From MnTg04 sp964568075 (GTDB lineage: Bacteria > Pseudomonadota > Gammaproteobacteria > Steroidobacterales > MnTg04), in assembly GCA_964568075.1 (NCBI GenBank), contig CAZMOM010000013.1, forward strand, positions 17,145 through 81,144: a stretch of 64,000 nt of DNA, written 5' to 3'. The translations under genes were made by a program, and so were the position numbers. The notes beneath the pieces are model-generated. The model saw only the letters and a program-made list of their open reading frames with translations, did no database searches and was not told the DNA's origin. The stretch's first letter is position 1. Each line of letters opens with the position of its first letter. This document shows positions 60,399 to 64,000 of the stretch, one piece after another.

Positions 60399-60713
60399 AT
60401 GCTGAAGAGAATTGCAAAGGGTCTGGTGCAGATCGTTATTGCGATGGTCGTTCTTGTCGTTGCGATCAACGGCTATGCGGCGTGGACAGCATCTGCAGTG
60501 AAACAGTATTGCTCTGAACTAAAACCAGGCATGAGCTTCGAGGTCGCTGTTTCGCTGGCGAAAAAATACGATTTGTTTACACCGTTTGTTAATCAGGATA
60601 CTGCAGACCAATTAATCGTACTTAACCAAAAAGCGCCCGTGTTCAGGTATGCCTGTAAGGCGACGTTCGTCGATGGAAAGTTTTCTTCCGCCAGGTCTTA
60701 TGGTGCTGACTAG
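60399..60713 (+). CDS. Hypothetical single-pass membrane protein
   Basis: 104 residues. N-terminal membrane segment (LVQIVIAMVVLVVAINGYAAW), then an exported part with C-x4-PGM, a helix containing ASLAKKYDL-like sequence (VSLAKKYDLF), and a final strand with YACKATFVDGKF. Resembles the 128-residue protein at 58925 in layout. Two bases before the next gene. Function unknown. Confidence 0.65.
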   Translation: MLKRIAKGLVQIVIAMVVLVVAINGYAAWTASAVKQYCSELKPGMSFEVAVSLAKKYDLFTPFVNQDTADQLIVLNQKAPVFRYACKATFVDGKFSSARSYGAD

Positions 60714-60715
60714 CG

Positions 60716-61327
60716 ATGCGCTGGAAACGAATTTTAGCCGTCATCATCGGATCCGTCTGGTTTTTCCCGGTCAGCTGCACGACCGGTCTTTTTATCGGGA
60801 CCAGCATCGTTGCCAAAGTTGACGCGCGGTATGTTAAAGATGGCGACACTATCCACAACCTTTTTACTGCCGTCGCGATACCGGGTATCGACGGTGAAAT
60901 TTTTCGAGGCATCAGCCTGAAGGAACTGCCCGAGGTTCAGAAACAGATGGAATATGTGAATTCGCTGGCCGGGGATGGCGAAGTCGAGGACGAATTCGAA
61001 AATATTTCGTTTTTAATGCCGGAATCCAGCGCTGAAATCGACTGGCGAGACTCGACGCTCTCTTAGCGTGTTATCGAGAACGCGGGACCCGAACAGTTCA
61101 TCGAAGTGAGGGAAGTTTACGATGACGGCGACAATGCGATCTGGAGTCGCTACCGGGCAACAGCTTCCACGGTTTCACCGATTTCCTCGCGCATGTTTTA
61201 CTTTGGTTACGCGATGGCCGCGCTTCCCTACGCGTTTGGTTTTGCGTTTTTGCTGTATTTTACCGGGCGGTTTTTACAACATTGGTTTCGAGCTCAACTG
61301 GATTCGCAAACAAGCGACCAGCAATGA
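60716..61327 (+). pseudogene. Membrane protein gene interrupted by an in-frame amber stop
   Basis: A frame of 116 codons runs from the ATG at 60716 to a TAG at 61064-61066; directly after it the same frame stays open for 86 further codons to 61327. The upstream part has an N-terminal hydrophobic segment (LAVIIGSVWFFPVSCTTGLFI); the downstream part continues smoothly (RVIENAGPEQFIEVREVYDD) and ends in a membrane helix (MFYFGYAMAALPYAFGFAFL). One base change (CAG to TAG) would explain it. Either a recent pseudogene, a sequencing error, or programmed readthrough. Confidence 0.75.
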
Positions 61328-61341
61328 TGAGGTGATAGGTC

Positions 61342-61953
61342 ATGGGTTTCTATGATAAATACGTGCTCCCCAGGGTGGTTAACCTGACCTGCAGTCTGAA
61401 ACCGACAATGAAGCAACGCGAAAAAATAGTGCCGCTGGCGGAAGGCCGCGTACTGGAAATTGGGGTCGGATCGGGATTAAACCTGCCCTTTTACAACCCG
61501 GAAAAGGTTCGGCATCTCTGGGGACTGGACCCATCGACAGAAATGTGGGCTTTGGCGCAGAAAACCAACCGGAAACTCGATTTTGAAATGGAATTTCTCG
61601 AAGCATCTGCCGGGGCGATACCGCTGGATAGCGATTGTGTCGACACGGTCATGATTACTTATACGCTGTGTACTATCCCCGAGGTATTACCCGCACTCGA
61701 GGAAATGCGCCGTGTCCTCAAGCCAGACGGCCGACTGTTGTTTTGTGAACACGGTATGGCCCCCGACCGAAGCGTGCGGAAGTGGCAGGATAGACTGAAT
61801 CCTCTATGGACAAAATTAGGCGGCGGTTGCAATTTGAACCGCCCGATTCCTGAACTCCTTGAGAAAGGCGGTTTCAAAATAAGAGAAATGGATGCGATGT
61901 ATATCCCCGGTTGGAAACCGGCGAGTTTCAATTACTGGGGATCGGCGAGTTAA
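61342..61953 (+). CDS. Class I SAM-dependent methyltransferase
   Basis: 203 residues. SAM motif I in VLEIGVGSGLNLPFYNP, motif II acid in LWGLDPSTEMWALA and the later TVMITYTLCTIPEVLPAL and LKPDGRLLFCEHG motifs, like the METTL7/UbiE-type group. The target is unknown. GGTGATAGGTC precedes the ATG. It lies 14 bp after the interrupted membrane gene. Confidence 0.9.
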   Translation: MGFYDKYVLPRVVNLTCSLKPTMKQREKIVPLAEGRVLEIGVGSGLNLPFYNPEKVRHLWGLDPSTEMWALAQKTNRKLDFEMEFLEASAGAIPLDSDCVDTVMITYTLCTIPEVLPALEEMRRVLKPDGRLLFCEHGMAPDRSVRKWQDRLNPLWTKLGGGCNLNRPIPELLEKGGFKIREMDAMYIPGWKPASFNYWGSAS

Positions 61954-62023
61954 ATCCAGCAGGAGACCACTGGTGGACCGGCTGCGGCACGGTCGCTAAT
62001 GAAGTGGGCGGAAGACGCATGAT

Positions 62024-62356
62024 ATGAGCAGGAAATGCATACGAATCAGACATACCGGGTCCGGCGAAATCATCGCCGACGGGCCGCGAGGCTGGGGTAT
62101 TACGCCTTTCGAAGGCAACTATTACATCGGCAGGAAGTATCTTCGTACTGACTCATTCCGCATCAACTACCTTCCCGGGTTGTGCCCCTACAAATTTCTT
62201 TATGTCTGGCTCGATTACGCCCCGGCGAACGGACCGTTGATTCGCAACCTGGGTTGGAAGTACTGGCTGCCCAACCCATTACTGCCGTTTATATGGTTTC
62301 GTGTCGCCGTGCCAGGCCACCACCCGGAAATAACAGTCGAAAAATATGATTGTTGA
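62024..62356 (+). CDS. Conserved-looking hypothetical protein, aromatic-rich
   Basis: 110 residues, no signal peptide or long membrane helix. Rich in W, Y, F and P (GWGITPFEGNYYIGRKY, WKYWLPNPLLPFIWFRV) and ends in a PGHHPEI segment. Resembles small proteins of unknown function with a compact beta fold; no enzyme motif recognised. AGGAA-type ribosome context lies just inside the gene, and the upstream spacing to the methyltransferase is 70 bp. Confidence 0.6.
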   Translation: MSRKCIRIRHTGSGEIIADGPRGWGITPFEGNYYIGRKYLRTDSFRINYLPGLCPYKFLYVWLDYAPANGPLIRNLGWKYWLPNPLLPFIWFRVAVPGHHPEITVEKYDC

Positions 62357-62400
62357 TTGGTTACCTGCGCAACGGTGATTGAAATATAAAGGATTCAAAA

Positions 62401-62835
62401 ATGCTGAATATTGAAGGTGTAAACCATATCGGTATCAGAATCATCGATAAGGATCGTTCGGTGTCGTTTTATCAAAATCTCGGATTCGAGCTAATTGCAG
62501 ACGTAGGTTTCACCGCTGGGCATCCAATCATCATGCAGCACGCTTGCGGGGTTGTGCTGAACCTGTTGGGGCCAGCGACAGTGACGGAAGGGAAAAATAT
62601 TTTGATGGATGTCGACGAAAAATATGCGGGCTATACACACATCGCATTGACCGTCGAATCACTGGATGATGCGAAATCGTTTATGCAACAAAATGATATT
62701 CCGGTCACCGGCTCATTCAGCTTTGGCAAAATGTCAGCCATTTTTATTCGTGACCCCGACTGTAATGTTATAGAACTTGACGCCTATGTTGAGTCCGCGG
62801 CCGACGATCGCGCCGGATACGCGGGTCATCCATGA
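62401..62835 (+). CDS. VOC-family (glyoxalase/bleomycin-resistance-like) protein
   Basis: 144 residues. Paired beta-alpha-beta-beta-beta modules: VNHIGIRIIDKDRSVSFYQNLGFEL at the start and YTHIALTVESLDDAKSF in the second half, ending with FIRDPDCNVIELDAY. Metal-site candidates are the histidines at NHIG and THIA and the late glutamate in VIELD. Substrate unknown. Confidence 0.92.
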   Translation: MLNIEGVNHIGIRIIDKDRSVSFYQNLGFELIADVGFTAGHPIIMQHACGVVLNLLGPATVTEGKNILMDVDEKYAGYTHIALTVESLDDAKSFMQQNDIPVTGSFSFGKMSAIFIRDPDCNVIELDAYVESAADDRAGYAGHP

Positions 62836-62950
62836 CGCGAAATATGTGACACCGGGATATCCGCTTACGGCCAGGAGAAGACATGGCTTTCTAGGTACTT
62901 CTCCGAATTGATGCGATCCCCTTATTGCTACATAAAGGTCGCTCCTATAC

Positions 62951-63056
62951 AACAAAGACAAACCTGACTAAAGTCAAGGACGCAACGCCATCGGGCCTCG
63001 CTTCCTTTGAGAAGCCACGGAAGACTCCCCGAAGGACCCCAAGACCGCCGGGCAGG
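62951..63056 (+). ncRNA. Candidate c-di-GMP-I (GEMM) riboswitch
   Basis: The leader of the SEL1 gene contains CAAAGACAAACC, a short hairpin CCTGAC-TAAA-GTCAAGG, the block GGACGCAACGCC and CGGGCCT, in the order and spacing of the GEMM-I consensus. A second arm with GCCGGGCAGGGAGG follows and includes the ribosome site. One core base differs from the usual GCAAAGCC (GCAACGCC). No covariance search was possible, so this is a candidate. Confidence 0.5.
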
Positions 63057-63069
63057 GAGGGTCAAGCTC

Positions 63070-63678
63070 ATGCACATTTATCCAACGACCTTTCTCGCCG
63101 TGCTTCCGTTGATACTCTCATCAGTCAGTTGGAGCGCTGACGCCGCGAAAGGCCAGGAGGCCTACAATTCGGGCGACTACGAGACGGCCCTCACAGAATG
63201 GCAGCCCCTTGCCGAAGAGGGACATGCCGATGGTCAGTTCGGCATGGGACTGCTCTATGCCAATGGCTTTGGCGTGCCGCTCGATGACGATCAGGCCCTC
63301 AAATGGTATCGGCTGGCCGCCGATCAGGGCCATGCCAGAGCGCAGTGCAATCTCGCCGTAATGTATGCAAACGGCTGGGGCGTACCGCCAAGCGATGAGG
63401 AGGCATTCAAATGGTACAGCCTGGCTGCCGAGCAGGGAGTCGCGGAGGCTCAGATCGGTCTCGCCATGATGTACTCGGGCGGCTTCGGCGCAGCCCAGGA
63501 CAATGTAGAGGCGCGCAAGTGGTTCACCATCGCATCCGAACTGGGCGACTATGATGATAATGCAGCTTACAACCGTGATGACCTCGCCACGAGAATGTCA
63601 GCGGAGGAGATTTCCGAAGCCGATCGTCTCGCAAATGTATGGATAGAGAGTTACCAAAATCTGCAGGCAAATCACTAA
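63070..63678 (+). CDS. SEL1-repeat (TPR-like) exported protein
   Basis: 202 residues from the ATG at 63070, which has GGGAGG 9 bp upstream. Signal peptide (FLAVLPLILSSVSWSADA). Four or so SEL1 units follow: YNSGDYETALTEWQPLAEEG, GHADGQFGMGLLYANGFGVP, GHARAQCNLAVMYANGWGVP, and GVAEAQIGLAMMYSGGFGAA. Such proteins mediate protein-protein contacts in the periplasm. Interior repeats are very similar, indicating recent duplication. Confidence 0.9.
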   Translation: MHIYPTTFLAVLPLILSSVSWSADAAKGQEAYNSGDYETALTEWQPLAEEGHADGQFGMGLLYANGFGVPLDDDQALKWYRLAADQGHARAQCNLAVMYANGWGVPPSDEEAFKWYSLAAEQGVAEAQIGLAMMYSGGFGAAQDNVEARKWFTIASELGDYDDNAAYNRDDLATRMSAEEISEADRLANVWIESYQNLQANH

Positions 63679-63685
63679 AGGAAAA

Positions 63686-63757
63686 AACTGGGATACCCGC
63701 AAATTAGGAAATAAACAAAAACTGGAATGACAAAAAACCGGGACACACACGAATTTA
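63686..63757 (+). repeat. Two degenerate direct repeats after the SEL1 gene
   Basis: AACTGGGATACCCGCAAATT at 63686 and AACCGGGACACACACGAATT at 63736 share a common pattern 50 bp apart. They resemble the short intergenic repeats often spread by REP-associated transposases; no transposase is in the window. Confidence 0.45.
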
Positions 63758-63800
63758 CGATCCGGGGCGCCACGATCGAAATCGATCACCCAATAAAATA

Positions 63801-63917
63801 GCTTGCAAGCCGGTGCGGGAGATTGGTGGGGCGGTGGCGTATAGCTAACATCTGCTTTCGATCGTAAGCAGACATTGGTCTGGGATTGTTTGGGGCGTCC
63901 CTAATGTCTGCTTTCGG
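63801..63917. repeat. Palindromes and a repeated TCTGCTTTCG element
   Basis: GCTTGCAAGC is a perfect palindrome at 63801-63810. At 63851-63872 the arms TCTGCTT and AAGCAGA enclose an 8 bp loop, and TCTGCTTTCG recurs at 63907. No coding frame is seen between 63679 and the window end; the remainder looks non-coding. Confidence 0.5.
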
Positions 63918-64000
63918 CGGCGGTCTCAGTCGTGAGTGCTGCTGCGATTCGATTCGGTCGAGTGAGCGGTCAGGGGTTTCTATCGCTTGATTTTGTGCCA

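Overview
The window reads as a chromosomal segment of a GC-rich gammaproteobacterium, probably an uncultivated or draft-assembled one: it contains a scaffold gap of ten Ns and has no plasmid, phage or IS genes. The gene orders mreD-mrdA-rodA-mltB-rlpA-dacA-ybeD-lipB-lipA, lptD-surA-pdxA-rsmA-apaH, ygfB-pepP-ubiH-ubiI and zapA-6S RNA-ygfA are all gammaproteobacterial. The family cannot be fixed from the sequence alone; a marine Woeseiales- or Chromatiales-like lineage is a low-confidence guess.

Layout. 1-9.2 kb (+): a cell-elongation and peptidoglycan operon running into lipoate synthesis. 9.2-10.9 kb (-): the MurNAc-recycling pair murU-amgK. 10.9-17.7 kb (+): lptD, surA, pdxA, rsmA, a universal stress protein (where apaG is expected) and apaH. 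17.8-25.5 kb (+): a tightly overlapping eight-gene kynurenine catabolic operon (SDR, aminomuconate-semialdehyde dehydrogenase, RidA-type deaminase, 3-hydroxyanthranilate dioxygenase, ACMS decarboxylase, formamidase, kynureninase, kynurenine monooxygenase). 25.6-27.7 kb (-): folA, thyA, lgt. 27.8-29.8 kb (+): a DUF255 thioredoxin-like protein. 29.9-34.3 kb (-): a DUF4242 remnant, an M23 peptidase, a cupin and a giant tandem HtrA protein. 34.4-39.6 kb (-): the glycine cleavage operon with split gcvP and an embedded tpx, led by a tandem glycine riboswitch and terminator. 39.7-43.1 kb (+): a DUF885 metallopeptidase, ispG and a pterin dehydratase. 43.1-48.3 kb (-): ubiquinone hydroxylases, pepP and ygfB. 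48.4-51.7 kb (+): ZapB-like protein, zapA, 6S RNA, 5-formyl-THF cyclo-ligase, EVE protein, a histone H1-like basic protein and rpiA. 51.7-56.3 kb (-): a 2-oxoacid:ferredoxin oxidoreductase with a GltD-like iron-sulfur flavoprotein. 56.5-58.8 kb (+): a FecA-like TonB receptor behind a Fur-type operator. 58.9-64 kb (+): a looser accessory stretch of small membrane proteins, GFA, methyltransferase, VOC and SEL1 genes, some damaged.

How the parts work together. The first 11 kb build, trim and recycle the wall. The lptD block builds the outer membrane. The kynurenine operon would take N-formylkynurenine through 3-hydroxyanthranilate to 2-aminomuconate and, via the RidA protein, to an oxo-acid; no tryptophan dioxygenase and no oxalocrotonate-to-pyruvate branch is present, so entry and exit must lie elsewhere. 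Glycine cleavage, folA, thyA and the formyl-THF ligase all handle one-carbon folate units. Regulatory elements visible directly are the tandem glycine riboswitch, 6S RNA, a Fur-like operator over a strong promoter, an FNR/ANR-type box at -41.5 before a 50-residue membrane protein, and a candidate c-di-GMP-I riboswitch before the SEL1 gene.

The best leads for something undescribed are the SDR heading the kynurenine operon, which lacks the YxxxK catalytic pair; the Nma111-like tandem HtrA with a dead second protease; the FNR-controlled micro-membrane protein; and the damaged or paralogous small membrane genes at 58.9-61.3 kb. Start codons were chosen by homology and ribosome-binding sites and are stated where they matter. 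No database search was possible.
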